A stretch of DNA of 64,000 nt from Oasisia sp. SBJ-2009 (lineage: Eukaryota; Annelida; Polychaeta; Sabellida; Siboglinidae): assembly GCA_964017155.1 (NCBI GenBank), contig OZ024854.1, positions 53,601,441 to 53,665,440 of the forward strand, read 5' to 3'. Each line of letters opens with the position of its first letter. The stretch's first letter is position 1. Shown piece by piece: positions 42,685 to 50,255 of the stretch. The notes beneath the pieces are model-generated. The model searched no databases, had not been told where the DNA came from, and was given only the letters and a program-made list of their open reading frames with translations. Made by a program: the position numbers and the translations under genes.

Positions 42685-42743
42685 TGTGTGTGTGTGTGTT
42701 TGTGTGTGAGAGAGTGTGTGTGTGTGTGTGTGTGTGAGTGAGT

Positions 42744-42818
<75 letters not shown>

Positions 42819-42845
42819 TCTAAGTGTGTGAGTCTAAGTGTGTGT

Positions 42846-42911
<66 letters not shown>

Positions 42912-42971
42912 GTGTGTGTATGTGAATCTGTGAGTCTGTGCTGTGTGTGTCTGTGTGAATGTATGTATATA

Positions 42972-43022
<51 letters not shown>

Positions 43023-43432
43023 ATGTGTGTGTATGTGTGTGTGTGGGTATATATATATATGTGTGTGTACATAAGTGTGTGTGTATGTGCATGCGTGCGT
43101 GTATGTATGTGTGTGTGTGAATGTGTGTGTGTGTATGTATGTGTGTGTGACACCGTTGTCACTGCAGACTACAACATCACACATGAGACAGATCACATGA
43201 CTGCTGTGAGTGACCTCTCACCTCTTTGCGAGCATCAATCAGGTCAGCCTCACACTCCAGAAGCAGGCGGTCGGCCTCTCGCAGTTCCGCCTTTCGCTTT
43301 GCGAGCGTGGCCTCAAGGCACTTGATCTCATCGCTGAGACAGTCGGGTCGAGGTCGCCGCGACCTTGGGTCATACTCATAGACGTAGTCCGACTCATTAA
43401 CATCGTAGATGGTGGTGCCATCTAGGAACTCT
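22207..43432 (-). CDS. CNTRL: Centriolin (CNTRL) homologue, C-terminal coiled-coil part, 20 exons
   Basis: Centriolin is a large coiled-coil protein of the mother-centriole appendages and the midbody, where it anchors exocyst and SNARE components for abscission. Twenty minus-strand exons with consistent phases give about 807 residues of heptad-rich Glu/Lys/Leu/Gln sequence. The strongest matches to the vertebrate protein are KRKAELREADRLLLECEADL (human KRRSELREADRLL), DSEELERRAHEAGVNLVRAE (human DAEELERRAQETAVNLVKA), the KDDEFQ segment, the RANRLGDEFNYL segment and the DTLRELKDEIKT segment, all in the same order as in human. Human centriolin is about 2,325 residues, so this equals only its last 880 or so. 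No exon upstream of 43432 was found, so the leucine-rich repeats are missing here. Exon 40228-40358 has a frameshift and a TGA. The last two exons are inferred from splice sites and reading frame, not from homology. Confidence 0.88.
23250..23351 (-). CDS. CNTRL: CNTRL probable penultimate exon, Ser/Thr/Pro-rich
   Basis: This 34-codon open phase-0 stretch between TTTCTCGACAG and GTAAGG encodes VLCQSDSHRPTTPSSDVLLN and RSRTPTPAGEFDMQ. It is inferred from splice sites, phase and position; its Ser/Pro-rich nature resembles the tail of vertebrate centriolin but there is no firm alignment. It is absent from copy 1. Confidence 0.6.
24074..24184 (-). CDS. CNTRL: CNTRL exon, late coiled coil (only in copy 2)
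   Basis: This 37-codon phase-0 exon encodes LELEQKMIRHAEVMESRRQV and SIQQLQRKLNNLEQ, resembling the LRHCMSKQAEVLI...LRRQVDALGEL end of vertebrate centriolin. The acceptor is TTTGTTACAG/CTT and the donor CAG/GTGACC. Reading through the donor would give a stop after four residues, an alternative C-terminus. Confidence 0.85.
24240..24760. repeat. 17-18-bp minisatellite TTACAGACACACTTGTG
   Basis: About 28 imperfect units lie about 60 nt upstream of the acceptor of CNTRL exon 24074-24184. TTAAAAGACACACTTGTG is a frequent variant. Confidence 0.94.
24868..25110 (-). mobile_element. ATT-tailed SINE-like element, inverted
   Basis: (TAA)n followed by AGCACTTTTTAAG and AAAGCGCTTCACATTAACAT is the reverse complement of the 3' part of the element at 42010-42351. 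Confidence 0.65.
25319..25408 (-). CDS. CNTRL: CNTRL exon (only in copy 2)
   Basis: This 30-codon phase-0 exon encodes IRSGVNTPVPQDATAKGNTN and YFEEQQYQLK, a less helical linker. The acceptor is a good pyrimidine tract with TTTCAG/ATC and the donor AAG/GTGACT. It has no counterpart in copy 1. Confidence 0.78.
25952..26068 (-). CDS. CNTRL: CNTRL exon (duplicated copy 2)
   Basis: This 39-codon phase-0 exon encodes EVTEGMLELERSHIETATEL and EQLHDQKDNLQELKHTLVV. The acceptor is TGCCCAG/GAG and the donor GTG/GTAACT. The copy-1 paralogue (10036-10164) is four codons longer. Confidence 0.88.
26085..26300. repeat. 16-bp minisatellite (copy 2, short)
   Basis: These are a few units of the GATAGGGTG repeat upstream of exon 25952-26068, with degenerate spacing. 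This is the unexpanded state of 10178-10950. Confidence 0.9.
26462..27172. repeat. 30-bp minisatellite (copy 2)
   Basis: About 24 units of the same repeat as 11145-11475, with GTAAGAG and TTGAGAG variants interspersed. A 375-codon open frame (DNSSDDNN repeats) is an artefact of the 30-bp period. Confidence 0.96.
27232..27312 (-). CDS. CNTRL: CNTRL exon (duplicated copy 2)
   Basis: This 27-codon phase-0 exon encodes LQSQEELSSREHKLEDTLRE and LKDEIKT, matching the RTLKSEVKDEIRT region of the vertebrate protein. The acceptor is CCTCCAG/CTG and the donor ACA/GTGAGT. The paralogue is 11536-11616. Confidence 0.9.
27460..27700. repeat. (GT)n compound microsatellite
   Basis: This is a GT run with GTGTGTGGT, TGTATGTA and GTCTGTCT interruptions in the CNTRL intron upstream of exon 27232-27312. 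Confidence 0.96.
27700..28520. repeat. 18-bp minisatellite CTCTACCCACTGGCACCG
   Basis: About 45 units end some 25 nt from the donor of CNTRL exon 28547-28687. In copy 1 the same site (11886-11910) has little more than one unit, so the array expanded after the duplication or collapsed in the other copy. The period is a multiple of three, so all frames stay open over long distances, which is not coding evidence. Confidence 0.96.
28547..28687 (-). CDS. CNTRL: CNTRL exon (duplicated copy 2)
   Basis: This 47-codon phase-0 exon encodes EVRQIREKLAAEIADLEGIA and a RANRLGDEFNYL segment, which aligns with NHERARRLMKELNQM of the vertebrate protein. The acceptor is ACTCACCAG/GAG and the donor CGG/GTATGT. 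The paralogue is 11934-12074. Confidence 0.92.
29050..30347. repeat. Junction-derived minisatellite, CNTRL donor (copy 2, about 21 units)
   Basis: Units of 57-75 bp each contain AGAGACCAG/GTGAGACTGAG on the minus strand, the same bases as the end of exon 30348-30431 plus its donor. The array begins at the real donor. The 5-bp exon-proximal difference (GAGGAC versus GTATAG) separates the true site from the copies. Confidence 0.95.
30348..30431 (-). CDS. CNTRL: CNTRL exon (duplicated copy 2)
   Basis: This 28-codon phase-0 exon encodes ESSDRALRIQQLEGEVTSLR and ends LEDRDQ. The acceptor is GTGTCCAG/GAG and the donor CAG/GTGAGA. The donor and the last exon bases are repeated about 21 times in the intron at 29050-30347. 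A paralogous copy lies at 12757-12840. Confidence 0.9.
30500..30860. repeat. 25-36-bp minisatellite with ATGAGTATCATG core (copy 2)
   Basis: This is the copy-2 counterpart of 12905-13305. Units are more irregular and mostly carry GTCATGTGACAC in place of TGACGTCA. Confidence 0.92.
31290..31494. repeat. Junction-derived minisatellite, CNTRL donor at 31495
   Basis: About four units of 50-65 bp on the minus strand carry CAG/GTCTCCATGGTAACGAAA, resembling the true donor CAG/GTTTCCATGATAATGAAA. The right breakpoint of the segmental duplication maps inside it; a remnant is at 13415-13490. Confidence 0.85.
31495..31586 (-). CDS. CNTRL: CNTRL exon, coiled coil
   Basis: This 92-nt exon (CG plus 30 codons) encodes REIAKRDAEKDELMTALSRS and ends SLRTQ. 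The acceptor is TTCTCAG/CG and the donor CAG/GTTTCC. Diverged copies of this donor region form the tandem array at 31290-31494. Confidence 0.86.
31961..32030 (-). CDS. CNTRL: CNTRL exon, coiled coil
   Basis: This 70-nt exon (23 codons plus G) encodes MEAERQQKTQENFVGLDEKV and QNL. The acceptor is GTTTCAG/ATG and the donor CTTG/GTGGGT. The split Ala codon joins to the exon at 31495-31586. Confidence 0.85.
32173..32320. repeat. (GT)n and GCAT-rich microsatellite
   Basis: This is a GT tract with TGCATGCATGCATGCA near its end, in a CNTRL intron. Confidence 0.96.
32650..33036. repeat. (CGCA)n, (ACTC)n and (CA)n compound microsatellite
   Basis: This is about 385 bp of alternating CGCA, CACT and CA blocks in a CNTRL intron. 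No gene is supported between 33060 and 34030. Confidence 0.97.
33530..33938. mobile_element. Possible MITE with weak terminal inverted repeats
   Basis: ATCATTTTCAAAACATA on the left and its imperfect complement ending TTTGAAAATGATT on the right bound about 400 bp of AT-rich non-coding DNA. The arms match for roughly 13 bases and then poorly, so this is tentative. Confidence 0.25.
34036..34137 (-). CDS. CNTRL: CNTRL exon, coiled coil
   Basis: This 34-codon phase-0 exon encodes MLTTVNSSFCQVSRELAAKE and ends NVERAK. The acceptor is TTCTTTCAG/ATG and the donor AAG/GTAGCT. The ATG at its start is an internal Met, not a start codon. Confidence 0.85.
34941..35014 (-). CDS. CNTRL: CNTRL exon, coiled coil
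   Basis: This 74-nt exon (two bases plus 24 codons) encodes HTGELEELHSSLQAAESQVE and LLEQ. The acceptor is ATTTCAG/AG and the donor CAG/GTAAGT, a consensus site. The split codon (G plus AG, Glu) joins cleanly to the previous exon. Confidence 0.88.
35684..36165 (-). mobile_element. AT-rich SINE-like element inserted in a CNTRL intron minisatellite
   Basis: This is the reverse-complement copy of the family at 2240-2640. It splits the 38-bp array 35230-36207, leaving one unit between itself and the exon, so it inserted after the array formed. It contains internal TA repeats (36010-36100). Confidence 0.75.
35970..36100. repeat. (TA)n microsatellite within the SINE-like insert
   Basis: AT and TAGATTTAGATA repeats inside the element 35684-36165. 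Confidence 0.95.
36208..36365 (-). CDS. CNTRL: CNTRL exon, coiled coil
   Basis: This 158-nt exon starts with one base and encodes TEQQIEERVKSRRLKLERLD and further heptads ending TLRASVH, then one base of a split codon. The acceptor is GGTTGCAG/A and the donor CATG/GTGAGA. The donor seeds the 38-bp array at 35230-36207. Confidence 0.9.
36470..37478. repeat. 22-bp minisatellite GATCACCCTCGCATGCCGGG
   Basis: About 46 units with regular variants (GATCAGCCTC, GCATGTCGG) lie in the intron about 105 nt upstream of the acceptor of exon 36208-36365. Three reading frames stay open across it, giving spurious proteins up to 343 codons. Confidence 0.96.
37744..37961 (-). CDS. CNTRL: CNTRL exon, coiled coil
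   Basis: This 218-nt exon (72 codons plus AG) begins DDSELQGDTSDIQELTTELK and continues in clear heptads to VHQLK. The acceptor is CACGACAG/GAT and the donor AAAAG/GTGATG. The next exon supplies A to complete an Arg codon. Confidence 0.9.
38035..38490. repeat. 12-bp minisatellite TACTGCTCCACT
   Basis: About 38 units start about 75 nt upstream of the acceptor of exon 37744-37961. On the minus strand the unit is GGAGCAGTAAGT, which resembles a donor site. Confidence 0.96.
39079..39144 (-). CDS. CNTRL: CNTRL exon, short coiled coil
   Basis: This 22-codon phase-0 exon encodes VVEDKLTDLKTKRKLKEQDL and ends SW. The acceptor is TTCTTCAG/GTG and the donor TGG/GTGAGT. A tRNA-derived SINE lies about 35 nt upstream in the intron (39178-39530). 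Confidence 0.82.
39178..39530 (+). mobile_element. tRNA-derived SINE with conserved central domain and GAA tail
   Basis: The head (about 39186-39254) looks like a tRNA with an A box near TGGTAGAGCGC, an anticodon-loop-like GACTGTCAATC and a B box GGTTCAATCCC. A body containing CTGTGTCTTTCGGAAGAGAC follows, and the element ends in (GAA)n. The head is preceded by GAGCGGTGGTT. It lies in a CNTRL intron. It is a SINE rather than a functional tRNA gene because the body continues without a terminator T-run. Confidence 0.75.
39591..39740 (-). CDS. CNTRL: CNTRL exon, coiled coil
   Basis: This 50-codon phase-0 exon encodes EELEQLHRELRRSKSELQLL and ends ASRRLEIK. I chose the acceptor GTCAG/GAG because it keeps phase 0; AAAAG/TCAG five bases upstream is the alternative. 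The donor is AAG/GTATGA. Confidence 0.85.
40228..40358 (-). pseudogene. CNTRL: CNTRL exon with frameshift and in-frame TGA
   Basis: Splice sites are good (TTGCAG/ATTG and CAG/GTAGGA). Entering in the phase set by the previous exon gives LSDMDRSINF and then a stop; shifting one base near the run ATTTCCC restores RAENERREKLSLAQES, which aligns with the vertebrate MAERNEDHHLQVLKES region. The restored frame then meets TGA at 40255-40257 before LELTLLTQQ. The exon is 131 nt, whereas the neighbouring phases require 130, which supports a one-base insertion. This may be real gene decay, an allele, or assembly error. Confidence 0.72.
41002..41066 (-). CDS. CNTRL: CNTRL exon, coiled coil
   Basis: This 65-nt exon encodes VIAQKDDEFQQADVKLRLAT, matching the IVAAKDSDFQ region of the vertebrate protein. 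It ends with two bases of an Arg codon. The acceptor is TTGCAG/GTG and the donor AAAG/GTGGGT. Confidence 0.85.
41220..41480 (+). mobile_element. ATT-tailed SINE-like remnant
   Basis: AT-rich sequence ending ATGGTGCTATATAAATGG then (TTATTA)n, the same kind of 3' end as the other GCTATATAAA elements in the window. Confidence 0.55.
42010..42351 (+). mobile_element. ATT-tailed SINE-like element abutting a CNTRL splice donor
   Basis: It contains AATGTGAAGCGCTTTGATTG and AAGCACTATATAAAGC then (ATT)n ending exactly at CNTRL exon 42352-42549. It is related in inverted orientation to 24868-25110. Confidence 0.7.
42352..42549 (-). CDS. CNTRL: CNTRL exon, coiled coil
   Basis: This 66-codon phase-0 exon encodes TLRQFEEARASLASALTDSE and ELERRAHEAGVNLVRAEDQL, aligning closely with vertebrate centriolin. 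The acceptor is TAAGCAG/ACC. The donor GCG/GTAAATAAT is made by the ATT-repeat tail of a SINE-like element that abuts the exon. Confidence 0.93.
42640..43150. repeat. (GT)n compound microsatellite, about 510 bp
   Basis: Long GT runs interrupted by GAGTCTAAGTG, GTATATAT and GTATGT motifs, filling the intron between CNTRL exons 43222-43432 and 42352-42549. Confidence 0.97.
43222..43432 (-). CDS. CNTRL: CNTRL exon (first visible)
   Basis: This 211-nt exon enters with one base of a split codon and encodes EFLDGTTIYDVNESDYVYEY, a charged linker, and KRKAELREADRLL, the best centriolin match in the window. The acceptor is CCCACAG/A and the donor GAG/GTGAGA. The incoming phase shows that at least one upstream exon must exist. 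Confidence 0.93.
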
Positions 43433-43857
43433 CTGTGGGGAAGATTGAAATAGCACATTTTGTTTTTATTGATAATGGTACAGTGTATTGTGCATCACAG
43501 GACAATGGAAAATACCATGTTCATTTGAAAGTGGATAAACTAGGTACACAGTTTATAAAGTGTTAAGACTATATGTGACAGTTGCGGGGAATATAGAAAA
43601 ATACAAATTAAATAGTATCACTACGCACAAGTATTATATTATTATGGTTCTTATATTAGGAATATATGTATGGTGCCTAACAAATTATTTACTGTACTAG
43701 CAATGGGATTAACAGAATTAGAATAATTATAAATATTTTTATAAATATCAAAATTACAGTTCTGCCCATTCAGGTAAAATAATAACAAATGCTTGCAAAA
43801 CATAAACATTCCCTTTTTCAAATCTGTAGCAATGTTCACTAAAAAGGTCAAGTTCCT

Positions 43858-44555
43858 TCTCACCCATCTCCCTCTCCTTCCCTCCCACTCCTTCCCTCTC
43901 ATTCCCTTCCACCTCCGTCTCCTTCCCTCCCACCTCCCTCTCCTTCCCTCTCCTTCTCTCTCCTTCCCTCCCACCTCCCTCTCCGTCCATCCCACCTCCC
44001 TCTCCTTCCCTCCCACCTCCCTGTCCATTCCTCCCACCTCCCTCTCCTTCCCTCCCACCTCCCTCTCCTTCCCTCCCACCTCCCTCTCCTTCCCTCCCAC
44101 CTCCCTCTCCATCCCACCTCCCTCTCCTTCCCTCCCACCTCCCTCTCCTTCCCTCCCACCGCCCTCTCCTTCCCTCCCACCTCCCTCTCCTTCCCTCCCA
44201 CCTCCCTCTCCTTCCCTCCCACCTCCCTCTCCTTCCCTCCCACCTTCCTCTCCTTCCCTCCCACCTTCCTCTCCTTCCCTCCCACCTTCCTCTCCTTCCC
44301 TCCCACCTTCCTCTCCTTCCCTCCCACCTCCCTCTCCTTCCCTCCCACCTCCCTCTCCTTCCCTCCCACCTCCCTCTCCTTCGCTCTCCTTCCCTCCCAC
44401 CTTCCTCTCCTTCGCTCTCCTTCCCTCCCACCTCCCTCTCCTTCGCTCTCCTTCCTTCCCACCTCCCTCTCCTTCGCTCTCCTTCCCTCCCACCTCCCTC
44501 TCCTTCGCTCTCCTTCCCTCCCACCTTCCTCTCCTTCCCTCCCACCTTCCTCTCC
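43858..44555. repeat. 15-bp homopyrimidine minisatellite CTCCTTCCCTCCCAC
   Basis: About 45 units are almost purely pyrimidine on the plus strand, with TTCGCTCTCC variants. The tract is suited to triplex or G-quadruplex formation. Arg/Glu/Gly open frames on the other strand are artefacts. Confidence 0.96.
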
Positions 44556-44559
44556 ATTC

Positions 44560-46087
44560 CTGCAGAAGTATGGAAGCATGGAGGAGACAATCTGTTCAGC
44601 AGACTGCACCAACTAATCACCAATGCCTGGGAGATGGGTTCTGTACCACAAGCATAGAACGATGCCAGCATTGTAACCATCTACAAGAAAGGTGATCGAA
44701 CAGACTGTGGGAACTATAGAGGAATCTCTCTTCTTTCCATAGCAGGCAAGATCTTCGCCAGGATCCTACTCAACAGACTATCTACCCACATAACACCAGA
44801 GGTAGTTCCAGAGACTCAATGTGGCTTCAGAGGTAACCGGGAGCACCGTGGATATGATATTCTGTCTCCCACAACTACAAGAAAAGTGCATTGAGCAGGA
44901 CCGACCACTGTACATGGTATTTGTCGACTTCAGTAAGGCGTTCGATACAGTTGGGAGGACTGGGCTATGGCAGCTACTGAGGAAGTATGGATGCCCAGAG
45001 AAGTTCACAACAATGATCGAGGCACTACATCCCGGAATGGTGGCAAATGTTAGTGTTGGAGGGGAAGTCTCGGAATCGTTCAGTGTCACAAATGGGGTCA
45101 AGCAAGGATGTGTACTGGCCCCCACGCTGTTCTCCATCTTCCTATCCGCAATGCTCGATGATGCTTTCCGAGACATGGGGGGTGGCGTCTACATACAGTC
45201 CAGACAGAGCGCTGACCTATTCAACGTCGCACACTTCAGAGCGAAGACCAAGACTACTCGGATACTGATGAGAGAGCTACCATTCGCAGATGACAGTGCA
45301 CTGGTTGCACACTCTGCTGAAGAGATGCAGAATATAGTGGATGCTTTCTCCAATGCGTCAAAGAAGTTTGGCCTGAAGATTAACATCAAGAAGACCGAGG
45401 TGCTGTACCAACCCAACTCTACAAGAACCCGAGAGGAGGATATCATGATTGATGGAAACAAGTTGAACTCTGTTCTGGAATTCACCTACCTCGGAAGCAC
45501 TATATCAAGTGATGGATGCATTGACGATGAAATACAGAGGAGGATGGCCAAGGCTAGTGCATCTTTCGGCCGACTACGCCAGAGACTCTGGAACAACCAC
45601 CATGTGTCCATGCGGGTTAAAGGCAAGATATACCGTGCAATCGTGCTGTCCACCGTCCTATACGGAACCGAGGCCTGGACAGTGTACAGACGACAGGTGA
45701 AAAAGCTGCATGCCTACATGATGCGACATCTGCGATCGATCATGAGGATAACCTGGATGGACAAAGTGACAAACAAGGAAATACTCGAACGGACAGGGCT
45801 GCCATCTATGGAAGATCTTCTGATCAGAAAGAATCTCCGGTGGACTGGACACCTCATGAGGATGTCACCAGACAGGCTACCAAAGCAGGTTCTCTACTCC
45901 CAACTGTCTTCAGGTCAGAGAAAGAGAGGGCGCCCTCGTCTCCGGTTCAAGGATACCATCAACAGAAACCTGAAGCTGAGAGACATAAAGATCGACTCCT
46001 GGACATCACTCTCACAGCAGAGAGATAAATGGAGAGCAACAGTCAAGTGATGGAAGCAGTCTTTGTCGCTTCGCGACCGACACCATG
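44560..46087 (+). mobile_element. 5'-truncated non-LTR retrotransposon (LINE)
   Basis: The element starts inside the reverse-transcriptase region right after the pyrimidine minisatellite and ends with the 3' motif GTCGCTTCGCGACCGACACC just before the inverted repeat of the next transposon. 5' truncation is typical of target-primed reverse transcription. The clade is probably RTE-like, judged from the C-terminal GRPRLRFKDTI motif, but this is not certain. Confidence 0.85.
44570..46050 (+). pseudogene. LINE reverse transcriptase, truncated and frameshifted
   Basis: The main open frame (44821-46050) encodes the reverse-transcriptase core: VFVDFSKAFDTV (motif A), GVKQGCVLAPTLFSIFL (motif B), PFADDSALVAH (catalytic ADD of motif C), FTYLGSTISSDG, and a C-terminal LRWTGHLMRM...RGRPRLRFKDTI. 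Upstream, the IYKKGDRTDCGNYRGISLLS motif sits in another frame, with an in-frame TAG before it and a frameshift near GFRGN. The endonuclease domain is missing, so the copy is dead. Confidence 0.9.
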
Positions 46088-46088
46088 G

Positions 46089-49000
46089 TTTTCATGGTAA
46101 AAACTCATATCAAATGAACCTAGTTTGCTTTCTCTGATATTTATTAACATAATACTATAGTGCAGAATCAAATATGGATCAACACTGAATGAATTAAGCC
46201 TTTTCTAGCCATTCTAAGTTTGGGAAATTCCACGATTTCAGGCATGATTTTGCAGAAAATGGTCAATCAACAGTAGGAAAATTCCAGCTTGAAAGAGTCT
46301 ATGTGATATGTTTTTAAACTTACTGGCAAACACTCAGAAACTTCTCTGTGGGTGTAGTATGGTTTATCGTCAATACTTTATGTATAACAAACAAACCTAA
46401 ATTACTGCCAAAATCCTTGACGGAGAGCTTAGTCCTGAAACTTGCTGTCAGATTGACAGATTGAAAAACGCTGACAATCTGAATGATGCATGATGGCTAG
46501 TTCAGCGGCTACTGTGGTCTAGAGCATCCCACCTTGAAACATGCACAAAACATTGTGCAAGGTAAGGCTTTATTCTTACAACTGCATATGTTGGTGTTAC
46601 AGGGGGGTTCAGCTTTGCAGTCACATCTGATCATTTCCAAAATGTAGTCTGGGGCAGGTTTTGTGTCGTCTGGTAAACCGATCGGACTCAGTGATTTGTT
46701 GTCTGTGTCCATCTTCCAACCAAATTCTTCTGGTTTCAGCTGCCTATGGTCAATATTGATAGTAAGCCACAACACTGTCTGGAAATGGGCCCTCTTCACA
46801 TTTTCTATGAATGCCTCCCTCGTTGGTGGAAGAGAAGCCAAGTTTGGAGAAGATGAATGGCCTTTGCCATTCTTTTTCCCCCATACAAGAAGCCTAGTGT
46901 GTGACATGTCTGTGCTGTCCTTCATGCCATAACAGACTGAAATAAAACGAGTGGCTTGATCTATCACTTTCTGGAGGGGTGCATCCACATTGCCAATTGC
47001 TGATAAGTCACATCCTTCTTTCAGGTGTTTGATTACTCTGCCTTTGCCAATGCCAAGGTAACATGCCACTGTGTCGCATCCTGATATAGCATGCGCAGGT
47101 AGAAGGTTCGTCACCATTTCCTTATACTTTGCCTGTGTCAACTTGATGTCCAGTATCGCCCTTTCTTTGCTTGGGGATTCCATAGTCAGTGGCTCTTCCA
47201 GTCCTCCCATTTGGTAGTGATGCAGTAGCAAAACAAAAACATCAGTATCGTCTGAAATCACTGAGATTGATTGGGCCTCACACTTCAAGACTTGCTGGAC
47301 AATGATGATGTCAGCCTCTTCCTGGTATGTTTCCAGATCGTACCGGATCCTTTTCTCTTCGTTTTGGACTTCAATGGGGCAAGGATCCTCCCCTGTGACA
47401 ACCAACTTGTGGTCTCCCGTACTCCGCAGATGAAAAAGCCTGTCTTCTGTCAGCTCTTCACATGGGATCCGGATCAGCTGTTTCTTGTTTTCAACCGAAG
47501 ACAAGACAACCTTCTGTGCAGGCAACTTTGTTGTCCGTAGCAGATGATGTTTCCTAGTAATTCCAGTCTCTCTGCTATCTTGCGTAGTGGACTTGATGCT
47601 GTACTCATAGTATCTGTCAAAGATGAGGTAGACATCACTGTGGGTCAGGTATGAAGCTATCCGTTTCTTGACATTAACGATGAAATCTGCAACAGAACCA
47701 TCTGCTGGCCAATGTACAGTCCACAGAAGGGCTGACCCATCTATGACAGTGGCATCTGCATCACCAGCATTCCTCCGCGAAACTTCAATCTGGAGCGACC
47801 TCTTGAGCTTTGACTTAGCTTTACAAATCCGCATTCCATCCTTCATGAACATTGCAGTTGGGACAGGTGCAAGCTCATAAGAAAATACATCATTCACGTC
47901 GACATCCCGGTCACTAGATAACAATGCAATGACCCTTGAGTAGATTGCATTCAAATCGTAGACTTTAGAGTCACCAATCTTTACAAATTTGCATGATGCC
48001 GCCATTGTCTCCACTTTCTTGGAGATGGTGCTGTTGAATCCTTCCGGCCATGTCTTCTCGTAATCTTCCAACATAGTCTCTCCGATCATCACAGCATTTT
48101 CTACATTGACAGATGCTGGGGCTAGCTTCCCGCTAACAATGTTCACAATGCTGCCTTCTGGATGCTCCTTCGAATCCATAGGATCTATGCAATAGTCAAG
48201 TTTGCGATGGAGTCCAGCCCTGTCCTTCGCATCCGCTTGTATCCTTGCCTTGGCCTCCTCTTTGTGATACAGTTGAACCCTGGTGGCACCTGTCTGCTCC
48301 TCTTCCATCTCCCCCATGTCAGACTCTATCTTGCAGCAGATATGACGGCTTAGTGCCCATATCTTCAGTGCGTTCGACTTTAGAGTGATTCCTATTATTC
48401 CGCCAACACTGTGGCCGTACCTCATAAAGGTGGATTCTATGAACTGGTCGCTCCACAGACCATTCCATATGCCCTGAATGTGTCGTGTCACATGTTGCCC
48501 GTTTAGAAAGTCTTTCTACGTGAGGGGGAAGTTTCTCCATGGAACGCAAGTAGTACAAGCCACACCGTGCATAGTTTACATGACCGGCAGCGAAGTAGTA
48601 TGGAAGCATCTTTTTAAATGTAGCTAGGTGAAGAAGCCAGTCACCCTCGCGTTCCGCCCTAACATATGTCATCATCAGCAATACAGGCTTCACCAAGATC
48701 TCAACCCACAGTTTCACTGTCCTGTTCTCACTAGCAATCTGATCCAAGGCTTTCATCAGGTCTTCAGTATTCTCAAAATGGTGATCCATGAACAGGCCAC
48801 GAACTACCTCCTCTGCCATCGTACATTTTGTGGGAACTTCTTACCACTCAACATCTTTGGAACCCCTCCAAACACTTCGGAAAGGATATCAGATAGCCCG
48901 CTTTCAGCCATCAATGAACCTACAGCCCCAGCAAAACTCACCAGAGCATGCATACCCCCAAGACGCAAGTACATGTCTGTGAATCTTTCTGGCTGATCCC

Positions 49001-50255
49001 AAGATACATGCACGGCAACCCGGTAAAGTTGTTGGTCGCACGTCAAAAGGCTGAATGTCTGACCGGTTTGCGATGTAAGCTCCTGCACTCTAACCATAGC
49101 TGTTAACATCGTATCTGGATCGGATGGCTTCATGTCGATCAGGGGCAAGTAGATGGCTTTCGTCTTCGGTTGTGGAAGATGACCCTGCTCCCTGCATAAT
49201 TTCGTGTTGTAACCATGACACTCTGGGCAGTCCTCCTTTGCAAGGATGTCCTGTAGGAAACTGTAATTGACCTCCGACGCTCTCCTAACTGCAATTGCTG
49301 GGTGGGCAAGCGACTTCAAAGTGGGGATAGCCATTATAGCATGGGATTCAGGCATTTGTGGCTGTTTCGGTCCCTGGTACCGGTGAATATCAACATCGTA
49401 AGGAACTTCTGAGGAATCATTGGGGACCCTTCTGAGTCTTGGGTTGTCTTCTTGCTCACCCTCTGAGGGGGCTGGGAGTACTGAGTGAGAAGGATGGCAA
49501 GTGAGTGTGTGGACTGCCTACCTGAGATTTAAAAGGCACCATTCTGGTGGTGCAACAGTGCATGTACTTACGTTTGTCGCCTTCGAAGCAGTCAAAAACT
49601 AAGCTCTTACATACTTATACTTGACTGAAAACTTAAAACAATGGAAAGGCAAACATGTGTGTTTTTAACAGGAAGTTGATACCTCAGTGGTGCCATCTAT
49701 TGTTTGTTTTGTTAATCTGACAAGCCTAGCATTGCTGACCTTCACGTTCGATATACTAAGCTGATATTACCCAGGCGGGCACCCAGGGTACCACACAATT
49801 ACCACAAAATGGTTAATTGCCCTCTGTATGACATAAAGAGTGGCTTAACAAACACAATAACATGAATATTCATGATTAACAAACATATTTAAGCCATTGG
49901 TAAACACTCTTCATAAAAAAATGGAAATTTGTTTTCTTCAGATTTTCAGTGTATCCAATATAAAGGGGTTAATATCTAGAGTTGCCCAATAGATATCACC
50001 GGGCACCCTCCTGATTCTGATTAAGCATGCCCCAGGCTACAAGAATCAACAGAGAAAAAACTTTACCCTACTGTTGTTTGACCATTTTCTGCAAAATCAT
50101 GCCTGAAATCGTGGCATTCCCCTAACTTAAAATGGATAGAAAGGGGTTAATTCATTCAGTGTTGATCCATATTTGATTCTGCACTATAGTACTATGTTAA
50201 TAAATATCGGAGAAAGCAAACTGGGTTCATTTGATATGAGTTTTTACCATGAAAA
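46089..50255 (-). mobile_element. DNA transposon with about 190-bp terminal inverted repeats
   Basis: 46089-46277 and 50068-50255 are inverted copies of each other, for example GTGCAGAATCAAATATGG on the left against its complement on the right. They flank a gene coding on the minus strand. On the right side a direct repeat of about 140 bp flanks the inverted repeat (49930-50066 and 50262-50404), and the second copy may be the true outer end. On the left that outer part is absent and the LINE tail abuts directly. No target-site duplication was found. Confidence 0.85.
46509..49500 (-). pseudogene. Transposon protein: RNase H-like transposase region, XPG/PIN-like nuclease domain and C-terminal Cys-rich CXC motif
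   Basis: Three minus-strand frames join into one protein of about 990 codons with breaks near 48835 and 48505. From the N-terminus: HRYQGPKQPQMPE, a CPECHGYNTKLC zinc-knuckle-like stretch, TCDQQLY and LRLGGMHALVSFAGAVG (possible parts of an RNase H-fold active site), NYARCGLYYLRSM, GIWNGLWSDQFIESTFMR, then VISDDTDVFVLL and ISGCDTVACYLGIGKGRVI, which resemble the acidic and H3TH motifs of XPG/FEN1-type nucleases. It ends in a CNTNICSCKNKALPCTMFC Cys-rich motif. This architecture recalls the Academ group with an XPG domain; that is from memory and unproven. Confidence 0.7.

Noticed and set aside
43754..44695. Arg/Glu/Gly-rich and Ser/Pro-rich frames of about 300 codons
   Set aside because: They are translations of the 15-bp pyrimidine minisatellite, open in several frames on both strands.
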